Shown here: positions 1 to 11,580 of the stretch, one piece after another
Numbering within the stretch: position 1 is the first letter of the stretch
How the letters are laid out: each line of letters opens with the position of its first letter
NCBI GenBank assembly: GCA_963930775.1
Contig: OZ005705.1
Location: 3,472,001 to 3,536,000, forward strand
Length of the DNA stretch: 64,000 nucleotides
Direction of reading: 5' to 3'
Source: Cliona cf. orientalis
Taxonomy: Eukaryota > Porifera > Demospongiae > Clionaida > Clionaidae
Made by a program: the position numbers and the translations under genes
The notes under the pieces: generated by a model
Database searches by the model: none
What the model was told of the DNA's origin: nothing
What the model saw: the letters and a program-made list of their open reading frames with translations, nothing else

Positions 1-400
1 TCAACAGCTGATTGGATTGAACACGTGTAAGATCATGAATTAACGCATAGCACATAATAGCACGCGCGCTTGAGCAAAAGGGGTGTGGTCACGCATAATC
101 ATTATTGATTGCGTATTCTTTTTCCTGCGATTCTTTTGATTGCGATTTATATGAAAACTCGTGATTTGCGATCAAAAAATCTCACGTTCAAAACCCGACC
201 TACGGTAACTTGTAATGAGTGCCCTCACCTTGGTTCCTGGTTGCTCAAAAATGGCTTGTAGTAGTTGCATATCCATAGTAGCTAGTATTGATATCAGGAA
301 GGTATTTATGACATGATTGCCATAGTGCATTTGCAATTATGTTACTGTTGTTATCATTGATCTGTGACATAGCAATATTTTATAATAGTCCTTGATTTAG
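1..400. other. IFT88 intron, upstream part
   Basis: Non-coding. Bases about 90-212 are AT-rich with several attgcg units and end in ACCCGACCTACGGTA, the same terminus as the MITE at 44032-44242. I read this as a degraded copy. Nothing else is recognised before the acceptor at 400. Confidence 0.5.
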
Positions 401-503
401 GTACTCTTCAATCTTGGCTATGCGTATCATGCAGCAAAGAACTACCAGGGAGCTTATAATACTTATGATCTTATTGTCAAGAAAAAGATGTTCAGCACCG
501 GAG
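401..503 (+). CDS. IFT88: IFT88 exon (first in window)
   Basis: Internal coding exon of the intraflagellar transport protein IFT88, a TPR protein of IFT complex B that works in cilium and flagellum assembly. It starts in phase 0 after an acceptor ending tttag and reads VLFNLGYAYHAAKNYQGAY, then ends in VKKKMFSTG. This matches the conserved IFT88 block (VLFNL, then IVKNKMF in vertebrates, from memory). It ends one base into a Gly codon before a gtaatt donor. The next exon supplies the last two bases of that codon, which confirms the join across 15.8 kb. Earlier exons must lie upstream of the window. The identification rests on the whole chain of eight exons, not on this piece alone. Confidence 0.9.
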
Positions 504-733
504 GTAATTAGAGCACTAATCCAAACAACAAGATAAGATTCCCCTGTACATAGAATCTCGTAAAGAAATTTAATGTGGGAAATTTAATGTGATTTTGGTT
601 GAATTAAATCTGTTATTTGTGAATGTGATTATCCCATACCACACTGCCGATGATCTTACAGTAGTGCCTCTTACAAGTACCTATAATTTATATTTTCACT
701 GCCTGGGTGCGTACCATGTGCCAAATTTAATTT

Positions 734-2435
734 TAGTTACAAGTATAAAAATTGAAGGATGAAGGGATGGCAGTGCCAAAAAGCACACTTTCAAGATTTG
801 TAGGGATAACTTATCACATCCACTATACATCCCTACGCTTGCTTTTCTTGATAATATCATGCATCAGTTGATCAATGTTGACCCCGATAGCAGATGTGAG
901 GAATCCCCTGTTATAGGGTATCTCTAATTATATATATATACAACGAAAATATTTTTCAGAGCAACAATTTTCTTATATAGTCCGTGTCATTACATGAGGG
1001 CATGGATACGCGTCTTGGAAGCACCCAGTTGCTATGAACGCGCGGCGCGGGCAGAGAAAAAGTTCGCACTACAAGGCTCAGGATTGGTCAGAACTGTAGG
1101 GCCGTGTGCACAAAGAAGAGTGGCCTTAATGCCTCGGGCAATAGCTACAGCTAGAGACGCATTTTGTCGATCGAACGATAGGTGGGAAAGCGCCGCGCGT
1201 TTCGATAGGCCGGCTTGCTGAGCAGGCGCTGGCGCTAGCCACAGAGCCTCGAGCGAAGCGAGAGACAAGATCTGTTCTTTATCATACCTGTCAGTAGTCC
1301 GGTAACAACGTTACAGCAGAGCGCCATTGCACACTTAGTTGGAGGGGTGTGGCCTCTGCAACCGCTTCCATCTGCGCATGCGCACGGTACCAATGGGCTA
1401 TGTTTGTGAGCATGTACTATTATTAAATACATGATCATGCATGCTAGCTACATTATCCCATGATTGTGACATTAAACATACTTGTTATTATATTATAGTC
1501 TATGCTTTTATGCATGCGATACGCACGTACTGAACAACGCTGCTGTCGCGTTTGCTACAAAACTCAGAGAGGTAACCAAGACTGTGCTCACCGTGGACTC
1601 ATTTATATAAAGTCACAGTGGAAAAGAGGAAAAGGACTGTGCTGGGGTACAGTACAATGGAATGGACCTCGGCACATTTAGTCTGGGCACGGCATCGAGT
1701 CCAAGTACTATTAGGCGAGCGTGTATACGTCCAACCCTTGGACCCATATACACGTACTGAGGAAATCGAGCGTGAGCTACAACTAATCAGGTCACCACTT
1801 ATTCTCTAGCAATTGCGATTCCGCCTGGATGACAGGACTAAACGTAACCGGGGGAAAAGGAAGTTTCACGAGTATGAGCGTGGGTATGATATTCTCAAGG
1901 CGAGATTGCATCAACTCGACTGTGAGTTTGAAGAAATGCAAGAATCCAAGCAGACACTCGAGCATGAAATACTAGAATACAAGCTACTCAAGTGTGGGTT
2001 TAAAGAATCCAAGAGGAAACCCGAGCGTGAAATACATTGACATATAAATCTTTTTCACCCGCCAGTCATAATATATGAATCGTCACCGTGCATGTTTGAA
2101 TGGAAGTTGCACAACCTCAAGGATAAATTTGAGCAAAAGTTGCAAGAGCTCAATTGTCGGCAACAAGAAATTCTTTTGAAAGCCGCATGTTTAGACAGTT
2201 TGCTTATTCAGTATGTTAAATATTGCAATGCTTTGATCTTCTGTACTTTACGCATGTGGGAGAAATCCATGTATTGATTATCAGATTATTGTTCCAGCAT
2301 GCACCCCATAGCTACTCAAAAAGCAAGTGTACGGATGTATAGTGGATGTGATAAATTATCCCTACAAATTTGTTCGTATACTTTTTGGTACTGCCATCCA
2401 TATACTCAATTTTATTTTTTTGGTATTTGTAACTG
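734..2435. mobile_element. TIR element with about 95-bp inverted repeats
   Basis: The left end (734-850) and right end (2320-2435) are inverted copies of each other. Both carry AATTGAAGGATG-like or AATTGAG termini, a GGATGGCAGT(G/A)CCAAAAAG block, TTTGTAGGGATAA and ATCACATCCACTATACATCC. The same ends occur at 3745/5185, 28884/29425 and 54330/54655, which defines a family. The interior is 1.5 kb. Most of it is unrecognised, but it contains a broken plus-strand coiled-coil coding segment (1618-2277). No DDE transposase is visible, so this copy is either non-autonomous or carries a gene I do not recognise. Confidence 0.75.
1618..2277 (+). pseudogene. Broken coiled-coil ORF inside TIR element
   Basis: Three short plus-strand reading frames follow one another (1618-1809, 1813-2040, 2092-2277), the first two separated by a single stop codon. 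Together they look like one highly charged helical protein: TRTEEIERELQLIRS, then RLDDRTKRNRGKRKFHEYER with CEFEEMQESKQTLEHEILEY, then FEWKLHNLKDKFEQKLQELN. The Glu/Lys/Leu pattern has heptad character and no Pro or Gly inside the helices. No catalytic motif is seen and I do not recognise the family. It could be the remains of an element-encoded protein or a captured host exon; two stops break it. Confidence 0.4.
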
Positions 2436-2520
2436 TCCTTTTTTATTGCCCTTAGGGTAATTATTCATGATTGTCATTAATTAAACACTAATTAAGTTAC
2501 ACACTAAGTAGTTACACACT

Positions 2521-3720
2521 AATTACACACTAAGTAGAAAAAAAAGCATATTTATTAAATAATTAAATAAATAAATAATTAAATAATATAATTCCGGGGG
2601 GGGGGGTTTGGGAGTACTTGGGGGGACAATTTTTACATGGGCACGCAGAATGGGTCGAATTTAAACTAGAGATTTGACCAGACAGATTTTTGATTCACAC
2701 CTTAAATACAATTGAAGTTACGGCCCTTTAAAGTTTTCCCATATGTTTGTATAGGGAAACCATGCGTTTGCAATGTTTTCTGCCCACGAGCTACGTGAAA
2801 AACGGGGAATACCCATGGTGTGCATTATTTAGAAACTTTCTCACAATTGGAGTATAGGTTGTTTGCTTGCTTTGTGTACGTGGCTCTACTATGCATCCTA
2901 GGTGTATTATATGTGGTTTTCTGGACAATTTTTTGTGCTTAGTGTGCACGCTAGCTTGAAAAAAAAAAAAAATAATTAATGTTTGAGACTCTGGGAAGCT
3001 ATATATTCATGTTTACATATAAGCACGCAGAATGGATCGCACCTGGAAAGTTGATGGAACATAATTTTGATTCATACCTTAGAATTAAAGTTACGAGTTT
3101 CCCCATATGTTTGTATAGGGAAGCCATGCATTTGCAATGTTTTCCGCCCATGCACTACATGAGGGGCGTGGCTATGTGCGCACTGTAACGTGACGACCTT
3201 TACCCGCTTTGATCAAAATTGAAGTTTAGGCTGTCTGCTTGCATTGCATGGATCTTTTATGCATCCATGGCAGCTCAACTCTGTGGTGGTTTCTGGACTG
3301 TTTTTTTCTGCTTAGTGTGTCCGCTTCTTGTAGAAAAAAAAGATTTCTGCAATAAATGTTTGGGGGAATTGGGAGCACTTGGGGAGATAATTTTTATACG
3401 GGCTCGCAGAATGGATTGAAATAACGAGATTTGATGACAGTTTTGATTCACGCCTTAGAATTAAAGTTACGGCACTTTGAAGTTTCTCCATATGTTTGTA
3501 TAGGGAAGCTATGCATTTGCAATGTTTTCCGCCCACATGCTACGTGAGGGGTGGGGCCACACACGCACATAAATGTGACGACCTTTACCCAATTTGGTCA
3601 AAATTGGGAGTACAGGCTGCCTCCTTGCATTGTGTGGCTCTACTATGCATCCAGATAGACTATGTGGTGGTTTCCGGACATTTTTTTGTCTGCTAAGTGT
3701 GTGGCCCCCTTGAAAAACAA
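2521..3720 (-). repeat. Three head-to-tail copies of a MITE
   Basis: Copies at about 2521-2960, 2961-3335 and 3336-3720. Each has ACACACTAAGTAG followed by an A-run at one end, a run of CTTAGTGTGT at the other, and the shared core CCCATATGTTTGTATAGGGA followed by GCAATGTTTTCCGCCCA. Inverted relative to these are the copies at 13230-13655, 29432-30610 and 35585-42490. No coding capacity. The short ORFs here arise because each copy reads through in the same frame. Confidence 0.8.
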
Positions 3721-3959
3721 AGACGAGCTGCTTATTGCATTGTAGTATAAAACTTGAAGGATGAAGTAGGGATGGCAGTGCTAAACAATACACGAACAAG
3801 ATTTGTAGGGATAACGTATCATATCCATTGTACATCCCTACGCTTCATAATTAAATATCATACACTTCTGATGCAGTATGCAAGGCATTGCTATATATTT
3901 TGATATAAATCTATAATGCCCTCTCATAAATATTTTCATCCTCTCCCTAGTCCTAATCC

Positions 3960-4130
3960 CTGTACTCAACACACTTGTCCAGTGTTGGTTGGTCCCTTTT
4001 GCTTGGACCACTTCTTTTCAGTCATCATTTTTTGTGTCTGCCTGTCAGCTTTGGAACAGCCTTCCTAATCATGTGATATCTCGTGCTTCACCTTCAGTTT
4101 TATTTAAGTCATCCTTGTTGCAATTGCCTT
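3960..4130 (+). pseudogene. LINE reverse transcriptase C-terminal fragment
   Basis: One plus-strand frame reads SSFFVSACQLWNSLPNHVIS, then SPSVLFKSSLLQLP. This is the usual end of non-LTR retrotransposon ORF2 proteins, where a basic segment is followed by xxWNSLP and then a short helix. It is 5'-truncated, as most LINE copies are. The family cannot be named from so short a piece. Confidence 0.6.
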
Positions 4131-4296
4131 CCTTTATCAATTAATTACATTTATTCCTTTATTTTCGCTTTTAATCCCATGCTCTGTTTATGTTCTTTCT
4201 ACGTTCACTTTTTTTTTTTTTTGTGGTCAGCCTTTATTATTAGCATTCAGTTGCTATCTGGCTGTTCCTTGCTTTGTTGCAAAGAAGTCATAGAGA

Positions 4297-5052
4297 AATT
4301 ACACACTAAGGAAAAAAAAAGATTTCTTTGCAGTAAATAATGTTTGGAGGGATTGGGAGCACTTGGGGAGATAATTTTTATGTGGGCACGCAGAATGGGT
4401 CGAAACACGAAATTTGACATGAGAAAATTATGATTGACGCCTTAGAATTAAAGTTACGGCCCTTTGAAGTATCCCCATATGTTTGTATAGGAAGCCATGC
4501 ATTTGCAATGTTTGCCCATAAAAAAAATTACAGGCGCACGGGGTACGTTGATGACCCTTTACTGAATATTGTGTACGTGGCTATTTGGATGCCTGCTTGC
4601 ATTGTATGGCTCTACTATGCATCCAGCTCGATTGTGTGTTGGTTTTCGGACCATTTTTTTCTGCTTAGTGTGTGGTCTCCTTGAAAAATTACACACTAAA
4701 TAGAAAAAAAAAAGATTTCCATTATTGGGACTCTGGTGGTTGGGACCATAAGTTTTGTATGGGCACGCAGAATGGCTCAAATTGCGAACTTTGATCGAGA
4801 GATTTTTTGATTCACGCCCTAGAATTAAAATTATGATTCTTTGAAGTTTGTATAGGAAGCCATTCACTTGCAGTGTTGGCCAAAAAAATTTTACGGGCGC
4901 GCAGGGTACATTGACGACCCTTTACCGAACATTGTGCATATTGCTATTTGGGTGCCTGCTTGCATTGTATAGCTCTACTATGCATCCAGCTTGACTGTGT
5001 GGTGGTTTTCGGACCATTTTTTTTCTGCTTAGTGTGTGGTCCCCTTGAAAAA
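4297..5052 (-). repeat. Two tandem MITE copies
   Basis: Units 4297-4686 and 4687-5052 belong to the ACACACTAAG family seen at 2521-3720 and lie in the same orientation. They carry the CATATGTTTGTATAGGAAGC core and end in CTTAGTGTGTGGTC, then CCTTGAAAAA. The second unit lacks part of the core. Confidence 0.75.
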
Positions 5053-5559
5053 AAATCCATGGGTACTCAGTATCGATTGTCCATTCCTGCATGTGCCCCA
5101 TATTTGTGTAAGCACAGCTACTCAAACAGTAAGCATACGGATGTATAATGGATGTGATACATTATCCCTACAAATCTTGTGTATTAAATTTTGTCTGGAC
5201 ATAGCTACATGTACCTATCCAACCGTGCTCCCATAATTTAGCTAATATTATGGGGAAGCAGTTACCACTGTTTCTGCATGTTAGTGTGATCCTATCCATT
5301 GAGTCAGGCAGCTATACATGTGGGATGAATTTCATGAATCGTGCTGGGAAATGGCCACCAGTTTCATTGTACTGCAGCTGGTTAGTTAATATTTCTGCAC
5401 CCCATATTATAACGTATTTCAAAATTATACGAGCATAGGAATTACAACTTCCAGTAGTATATATCCAGGATTTAACGGAGGACGAGGTACCATCATTACT
5501 AATTTAGTTATATGTATGTGAGGAGGTGACTTAACTGAACGTGCATCGGTGGGATTGAT

Positions 5560-5890
5560 TCTTGAATAGCTGCAGGTAACCAGTGTCTAGATTGACCCAG
5601 CTGTGGATGAAGCCACGCCCCTCGTTATCTCAATCGGCACACGCATCACTGACATCAGTCACATGACTTCACCATTATGAGCATGCGCATTATATGACAA
5701 AATGGCGAATCAGACACCCACTCGCAAAACGCGCTATGCACACCCACAATTAAATCACTGTCCTGATAAAGCAAGCCACAGACGTGCATGCGCGATTTAT
5801 ACTCAAACCAAGGTGAACGGTCAAGGCAATCTTGAGTTAGCGCTAGAAAACAGAAGAAATAAGATTGACAAATGGCTGTTATTGTACTAT
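5560..5890 (+). repeat. Dispersed repeat, GAGCATGCGCATTATATGAC family
   Basis: Contains GAGCATGCGCATTATATGAC, then AAAATGGCG and TCAGACAC, later CTCAA with GGTGA, and a CTTGAGTTAGC block. The same ordered blocks occur at about 31030-31250, 43040-43250 and 55200-55440. No protein family recognised; the 63- and 80-codon ORFs here overlap on opposite strands and are not supported by the other copies. Confidence 0.65.
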
Positions 5891-5984
5891 TAAACACAGC
5901 TTGTTCTCAATGTTTCCATGGATGTGTGGGGGCTTGATAGATAGATATTTTGACATAGAGTCATGAATATGAATTTAGATTTAA

Positions 5985-6555
5985 GGTTATGGGATAGTAT
6001 TCAATGCGCAATTTATAAATGATCACGCATGGACACAATTCACGTATATGTTTTGATGCGGTTTAGTCGGAAACACGAACGAACTATCAACCATTTCCAG
6101 ATGTAAACGAAGTCCAAATTTCTGCGTCAAGTTTTGAAGACCAGAGACTCGAATGAACTGACTTGGCTGTCGTTCACAATAATATTCCATCGATTGGAGC
6201 AGGGCCAAGTATAGCATTTTTTCGAAAATTAGAAGATGGTGAATCATCAGACAAGGTTTTGTCCTAGAGGGCCGCCATCAAGCGAGTCACATAGCAGCTG
6301 ATCAGTAACTTTTTATGTTCACTTTCTTACATACTGGCTGTTTGCCTTGGCAAAAATGGATGCAGAAAATAGCAGTACTTCCTGCGCTTGCAGACGGACA
6401 GTGGCAGGTTTGCTTTCCGTTTTTGTGGTCCATGGGGCAGGCATCAGGAGAGCTACTTACCTGTGCCTTGACTGTGCAAAGAACATGGAAAAAATGCAAT
6501 ATAACTGTCTCATTTATTATTCATGTGAACTTGGACCATGCGTGGACAGAACATC
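5985..6555 (+). mobile_element. piggyBac-type MITE, TTAA-flanked
   Basis: Starts GGTTATGGGATAGTATTC directly after TTAA (5981-5984) and shares its full sequence with the better copy at 14055-14714. The 3' end has lost the inverted terminus but still meets TTAA at about 6556-6559. Non-coding: ORFs at 6302-6569 on both strands are shared with the other copies only in part. Confidence 0.7.
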
Positions 6556-6573
6556 TTAAGCTACTCTGAGTTA

Positions 6574-6796
6574 TACCGTAAAGCGACATTTTACTGCGCG
6601 AGTTTTATTTATGCGTATTATGCAAGTCAAGCGGCGGCCGCATAAATTTGTATCCGCATAAATATTATCGCGCCATACGTTTGTAATGCATGCAACGTTT
6701 AAACGCAAAAATAAAAATCACGTAAATTTTTCAAGAGGCCAGTTTTGACCGATTCACATAATTTTTTCACGCGCAGAAAAATGTACCTTTACGGTA
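6574..6796. mobile_element. MITE with TACCGTAAAG ends
   Basis: A 223-bp palindromic-ended element: TACCGTAAAGCGACATTTTA at the left and CCTTTACGGTA at the right. Both ends lie at a TA, as for Tc1/mariner-like MITEs. The interior contains GCATAAAT repeats. No coding content. Confidence 0.75.
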
Positions 6797-6831
6797 AGCA
6801 ATTTTATAATGTATTATATGCATGCATATAT

Positions 6832-7291
6832 TACCGTTTTTCTCGCTATTAAGCGCATGCGCTTATATCTCCACCGGAAGAAAACCTGCGCTTAATAACG
6901 AAGTGCGCCTAACAGCGAGATGCGCCTAACAAAAAATAGCTACATCAAGAACGCATGCGCGTTCGCGGTATCATTTAAGGGGCGTGGCCAATCGATCGAT
7001 CGCACGATTGTTCACGTTGCTACATTCTGCCCAGGTCGAAATGGCGTTCATTACTGGAAGAACCTGAGAATCGACAGTAGCCATCGCAATTTCGACTAAC
7101 TTGAAAAGGTTGGAGCCCTTGGGCAAGCTAGCAAGCGTGCAGATATCGAGGTCAATGGTCACATAATATCAGTATGCGCTTATATGCGAAATGCGCCTAA
7201 TAACGAGTGCATAGGCCAACAAAATAGCATGCGCTTAATAACGAATATGCGCTTATAAGCGAAATGCATCTAATAACGAGAAAATACGGTA
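6832..7291. mobile_element. MITE with TTCTCG / AAGCGCATGCGC ends
   Basis: A 460-bp element bounded by TACCG(T/)TTTTCTCG and its inverse CGAGAAAATACGGTA at TA dinucleotides. Subterminal units GCGCATGCGCTTAT, CTAATAACGA and CTAACAGCGA are repeated several times on each side. The unrelated stretch 6970-7150 in the middle may be a further insert. Similar AAGCGCATGCGCTTAA units occur in the MITE at 55506-55874. Confidence 0.7.
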
Positions 7292-7299
7292 TATGGCAT

Positions 7300-7790
7300 A
7301 TCCGGGCCATCCCTACTTATAGTCTACCAACTCTATGATCGCTCAGAGGAAGTTGGACATGATCACGTGTGCAATAATTTAAGTCACGATAAAGCCTTGA
7401 ACTGATTATGGGGGGGGGGGGGGGGGGCTCCCGGGTTGTACGGGTCAATTGAACTTTGAACTCCGATATTTTAACACAAGAACAAAGCATCCTGTAGCTC
7501 TGGTGTTTTGGTGATAACAGCTTTGAACTTTCGCCCAGATCAATCGTCATGGCGATCGAGCGGCTTGCCTTACAGTGTCGGTCACACCCACTTAATTGCT
7601 CCTGGCGCAATCTGAAAACATAACTGAGTAGCGGCGGTCAGCAGCTAACCACAAACCGGACGTAGAGCGTAGTAGCCTAGTGCTATGCACAAAATACAGG
7701 AAGAAAATGGCTTTGACGCCATTTGGCGTCAGTCGTCTATAACGTACATTGCGTATATGACGCCAATTGGCGTCCATCGCCCATAATCGG
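7300..7790. repeat. Dispersed repeat shared with 59840-60370
   Basis: Blocks TTGAACTTTGAACTCC, TGGCGATCGA, CACACCCACTTAATT and AGCTAACCACAAAC recur in order at 59840-60370. The copy contains a 17-18 base G-run at about 7410-7427. No coding content is recognised. Bases 7791-8061 hold nothing recognisable. Confidence 0.6.
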
Positions 7791-8061
7791 TTAAGACAGT
7801 TTTAAATGTGAAAGCAAGTTGAAATCCATGAGAAAAGAAGATCCAGCGCCATATCCCACCCGTCGATCCCTCACACTTCTTGCAAATCGCGAAACTCGTT
7901 CCTCAGAATGGCTGCACCAAAACAAGCTTTGTTGATTGCAGTTCGCTTCTTTTGTTGTTATATAATATTAGACCTACACGATTCATCTCCGTTTCAGCTT
8001 CAGATTTGGCCATGGTTCACAAACGCAACCATTTTAGCTAGCAGCTACACTCATAAATGAC

Positions 8062-8270
8062 ATTTAACCTTAGTCGTCGTTAACTATAAATCACCATACG
8101 CTAGTATTATATGGTTGTAGGTTTGGTGGGATGGTGTGCGCAATTTCCTCGGATGCCTGTGGCCGCAACACGCCGATATCCGCACCTTCCGACTTGCTAA
8201 TTTCCCTCATATGGACAGGTGCGAGGGGGTATGGTCAGGTGGGATGCCACGCCCACTGACACATCGGCCC
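8062..8270 (-). repeat. Split direct repeat B2
   Basis: About 209 bp nearly identical to 8560-8768, running from TTTAACCTTAGTCGT to ACTGACACATC(G/A)GCCC. It is the 3'-most repeat of the retrotransposon. The 88 bp between B2 and A2 (8271-8358) match neither repeat. Confidence 0.85.
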
Positions 8271-8358
8271 GTCATCCGAGTTATATGCACACGCCATGTC
8301 AACACTGAGAGGCTCAGTGGAGAAAATGAAAATAAAAAGAAAAGAGGGTGGATTGGGT

Positions 8359-8562
8359 GGGATCAACAACTTTTTGTTGCACAGATATACCGTGTTGGAG
8401 TGGCTTTTGACAGAGCAACTGATCCTTTCTATCCCAGACCCACCGTTTTTATACCTATAGATTCTTGTATCCTCCCACGCTGGTACGCGCGTGCCATTAA
8501 TCGGGCGGTGCGTAATCCCCTCCTTCATGTTAACTGCGTTTAACTTTCAGTTAAACTTCATT
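8359..8562 (-). repeat. Split direct repeat A2
   Basis: Matches 15723-15952 from GATCAA(C/A)AACTTTTTGTTG to TTCAGTTAAACTTCA. It lacks a block of about 30 bp (around GTGCATGCGTACGC) present in A1, so the two copies have diverged by an indel. Confidence 0.85.
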
Positions 8563-8768
8563 TAACCTTAGTCGTTGTTATCTATAAATCACCATACGCT
8601 AGTATTCTATGGTTGTAGGTTTGGTGGGATGGCGTGCGCAATTTCCTCGGATGCCTGTGGCCGCAACATGCTGATATCCGCACCTTCCGACTTGCTAATT
8701 TCCCTCATATGGACAGGTGCGAGGGGGTATGGTCAGGTGGGATGCCCTGCCCACTGACACATCAGCCC
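8560..8768 (-). repeat. Split direct repeat B1
   Basis: Direct repeat of 8062-8270, with only a few substitutions. It lies immediately downstream (in element orientation) of the recombinase gene and abuts A2, as the split-repeat model requires. Confidence 0.85.
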
Positions 8769-8871
8769 AAGAAGTCCCTGACTTCCCCCCAAGCACAATT
8801 CCATATTAAACCGAAACTATAATAATGAACTTAAAACAACACATCTATAATATTATGTACATAACTAACAT

Positions 8872-9810
8872 TCAGTTCAAAGATAGAGTCTGAGATAGGG
8901 TTGCTAATCTTTCTCTTGGAATTCGTACATACAACAAATACGCTGCACTTTCCCATCTTCCCAGTGTCCTGATCGTTGAGTCCTCTATTCCCCTTGCAGC
9001 AGCTGTGGACGCAGCTCCAATTCTGAAACTGTGCCCTGAGTATTTTGTTGCGTCTATTCCAGCTTGTGTTAAAATAGTTTTAACTTATGACACAAATAAC
9101 TCCCTTGTAAGTGGTCTCCCATCTTTCATCCTAAAGAATGGCCCTGGTTGTCCTCATCGTGCTGCCAGATAAGCAGTTAAGGCTGCCACTGGACACAGGT
9201 CGTTATCAGTTTTTCCCACATAAATTGAGATACCATTCCTAAAAGGGTCAGTTTTGGATGCCTTAATAGTGATTTGAGCGATTGTTGGCACATCCATTCT
9301 GTCTACTGTCACATCTCCAAAACTCAAATGGGCTGCTGGATTGTAGCTAGTTGCTGTTGGGACGACTATCTCCCCCGAGCGCAAGAAGCCAAAGAAACAA
9401 GTGCAACATGCAGCCCACAGCATAATATTATCAAAGTTTGACCTCTCCCTTTCCAATACAACTCTCATTTTCCTTAAAATAGATGGGATCATTGGTAGCC
9501 TAACTCTCACATTTTCCTGTCCCTTTTTTGCTTGATCTAGCTTTACCCCCTGAGTACATACTCCAATTTTGGCAAAGATTGTACAAATGGATCTCCAGAA
9601 CCTGACATAATTTGCATATGCCTTAATGCAGATAAGTATGATTTAATAGTTGTATGCTTCAGCCCTTGGTCAGCTATAGATGCTGCAAATTTACACAGCG
9701 TGTCCTCCACAACTGGTAAGGGATCATAATTACTCTGAGTACAAAAATGAATATACTTAGTTTTTCCAGATTTGTAGGTCTTTTAGGTGGACGGAGCCAG
9801 TGATTGAGTC
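8872..9810 (-). pseudogene. Tyrosine recombinase (integrase) of the DIRS-like element
   Basis: Catalytic core of a phage-integrase-type YR that would join the circular cDNA to the genome. In order: N-terminal helices with TIKSYLSALRHMQ, the first catalytic Arg in CFFGFLRSGEIV, a Lys-bearing beta turn in IKASKTDPFRNG, then box II with GHSFRIGAASTAAARG, the GRWES motif and the nucleophile in AAYLLYVR. So Arg, His-x-x-Arg, Trp and Tyr are all present. The frame is broken: a TGA follows LTAYLAAR at about 9154, and another frame change lies near 9095 before the HSFR part. The stop after ATLSQTLSLN at 8872-8874 is the natural end. The residues survive but the protein cannot be made as it stands. 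Confidence 0.85.
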
Positions 9811-11580
9811 AGATAATATTCGACCATTTGATCCAACCTGCTACTGCCCATCCTTGGAGAGTCAGCAGACCTTCCACTACTTTGGATGGAAGAGGAGTTA
9901 ATTGGTGCTGGCAAGGCTGAAGGAATTAGCTGCAAGAAAACAGGAAGTTCATTACGGGACAATGCCTCTGCTGGCTGGTTGTTTATCCCTGGAATGTGCT
10001 TTGCAACAATAGAAAAATCATGCCTTGCTTCCAAGAAGAAGAGACATCGTAACATGTGGGCCATACACCTTTCTTTACAATACCCAGAAGATAATACTGA
10101 TACAACTGCCATGTTATCACAGTTGAATTGAATTCTTTGTTCCCTCCGTCCAGCACCCCATACTGCTGCTGCCACAATTGGCAGTAGTTCCTTTGCTGCA
10201 ATGCATGCATCCTTCAAACCAGGGTAGTCCTCCCACCTCAGTTGGAACCACTTATTTTCCAGATAGGCCCCACACCCCCACGAGCCAGATGCATCACTCC
10301 ACACTTGCCTAACTTCCTGTTGTACTTTAATCATGGACATTCCATTCCATTGGTGAAGGAATGTCTTCCACCATTCCAAATCTGCCCTAAACTCTGCATT
10401 GAGCCGAACATGGTGGTAGCTCTTTTTTGCATGGCTTGTTGCCGTAAACATCGCTCGCAGGAAACGCCTTCGTGGTCTAACCACTTGACATGCATGGTAC
10501 AGATGTCCAACAAGGGATTGTACCTCTACCTTTTTCTCTGACCGTCTCCCATACCAGGCATCCACTATTTGAGATATGGTATCTATTTTCCTGGCTGGCA
10601 AATGCAGTATCATCTCTCTTGTGTCAATTTCAATTCCTAGAATCTCCAGTTACATGCATGGTTGGTCCATCCAATTTTTCAGGTGCAACTGGAGTACCTA
10701 CTTCCTCGCACACCTTTATGGCTGCGCCCATGCCATCAGCGCATTCTTTGGTTCCCGGCCTTCCCACTATCACAAAATCGTCCAGATAGTGGTCGACAAA
10801 TTCTACCCCTCGTTCCCTGATTATCCACTGCAGTGCATCTGCAACTGCATTAAATACTTTAGGGGCTGACCGTAAGCCAAAAGACAATGTTGCATCTCAT
10901 AATTGGTCCTCCCAGAGCATGCCTAACAAGTGCCGGTCATCTGGATGCACTGGTACAATTCTGAAGGCAGATTGTATATCCAGCTTCCTGAGGAGAGCTC
11001 CTTTCCCTCCACACTTTATCACATTCTCCACAATGTCATCGACTGTTATGTACTTTAATGAGCACATAGGCCTGTCTATGCCGTCGTTCACACTCTCTGC
11101 TTCTGGGGACGACAGGTCGACTATCAATCTCCATTTGCCAGGTTGGCTCTTAGGGATTACTCCAAATGGGCTTATTTGTATGTTCCCACCAAAGGACTGT
11201 GGATTGAATGGGCCCAATATTCGGCCAAGCTCCAATTCCTTCGATAGATATTGTTCCACCACTGATGGATTATCTTGTGCTGACCGCAGGTTTCTTTTGG
11301 AAGGAGTGCATCTGTTGCTCCTATCATATCCAATTCTGAATCCTTTCCGTATCCCTTGAAGAAGCCATCTCACAAATTCTCTATCTGGATGCTTTTCCAG
11401 TGCTCTCTCTCACTGTGCTTCTCTTAAAGGAGTCGTAATTGACCCTAACCGTCTATCTACTATTCTTGCTGTATAAGGGATGCACTTCTCCATCTGTAGC
11501 AAGTCATTCAAATAGTTGTATCTAGTATTTGCACCTGGCTGTCTATTTCTGTGCTCCGTATTAGCCTCCTCCATCATCTG
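9783..11580 (-). pseudogene. Reverse transcriptase-RNase H of the DIRS-like element
   Basis: The RT begins near 11560 with LLQMEKCIPYTARIVDRRLG and continues with GIRKGFRIGYDRSN and SAQDNPSVVEQYLSKE. Conserved blocks: WRLIVDLSSPE, KLDIQSAFRIVPVHPDDR (motif A), SFGLRSAPKVFNAVADAL (motif B) and FVDHYLDDFVIVG (YLDD catalytic pair). An in-frame TGA sits at 10897-10899 between DQL and DATLSFG. A frameshift near 10640 separates RT from RNase H. The RNase H part has VWSDASGSWGCGAYL, AAKELLPIVAA and FNCDNMAVV. The usual NxxADALSR reads NQPAEALSR, an Asp to Glu change at a catalytic position. Confidence 0.88.

Larger units (their letters stand above)
3745..5185. mobile_element. TIR element with nested repeats
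   Basis: Same terminal family as 734-2435: left end at 3745-3855 with GAAGGATGAAGTAGGGATGG and TTTGTAGGGATAACG, right end at about 5118-5185 in inverted orientation. The interior holds a LINE tail (3960-4130) and two copies of the ACACACTAAG MITE (4297-5052). The right-hand terminus is degraded beyond about 5185. Confidence 0.6.

Noticed and set aside
994-1438. CpG-rich patch with ORFs on both strands, possibly a promoter or gene
   Set aside because: The ORFs are antisense overlaps with Arg/Ala-rich composition typical of GC-rich noncoding DNA, and the patch lies inside a TIR element.
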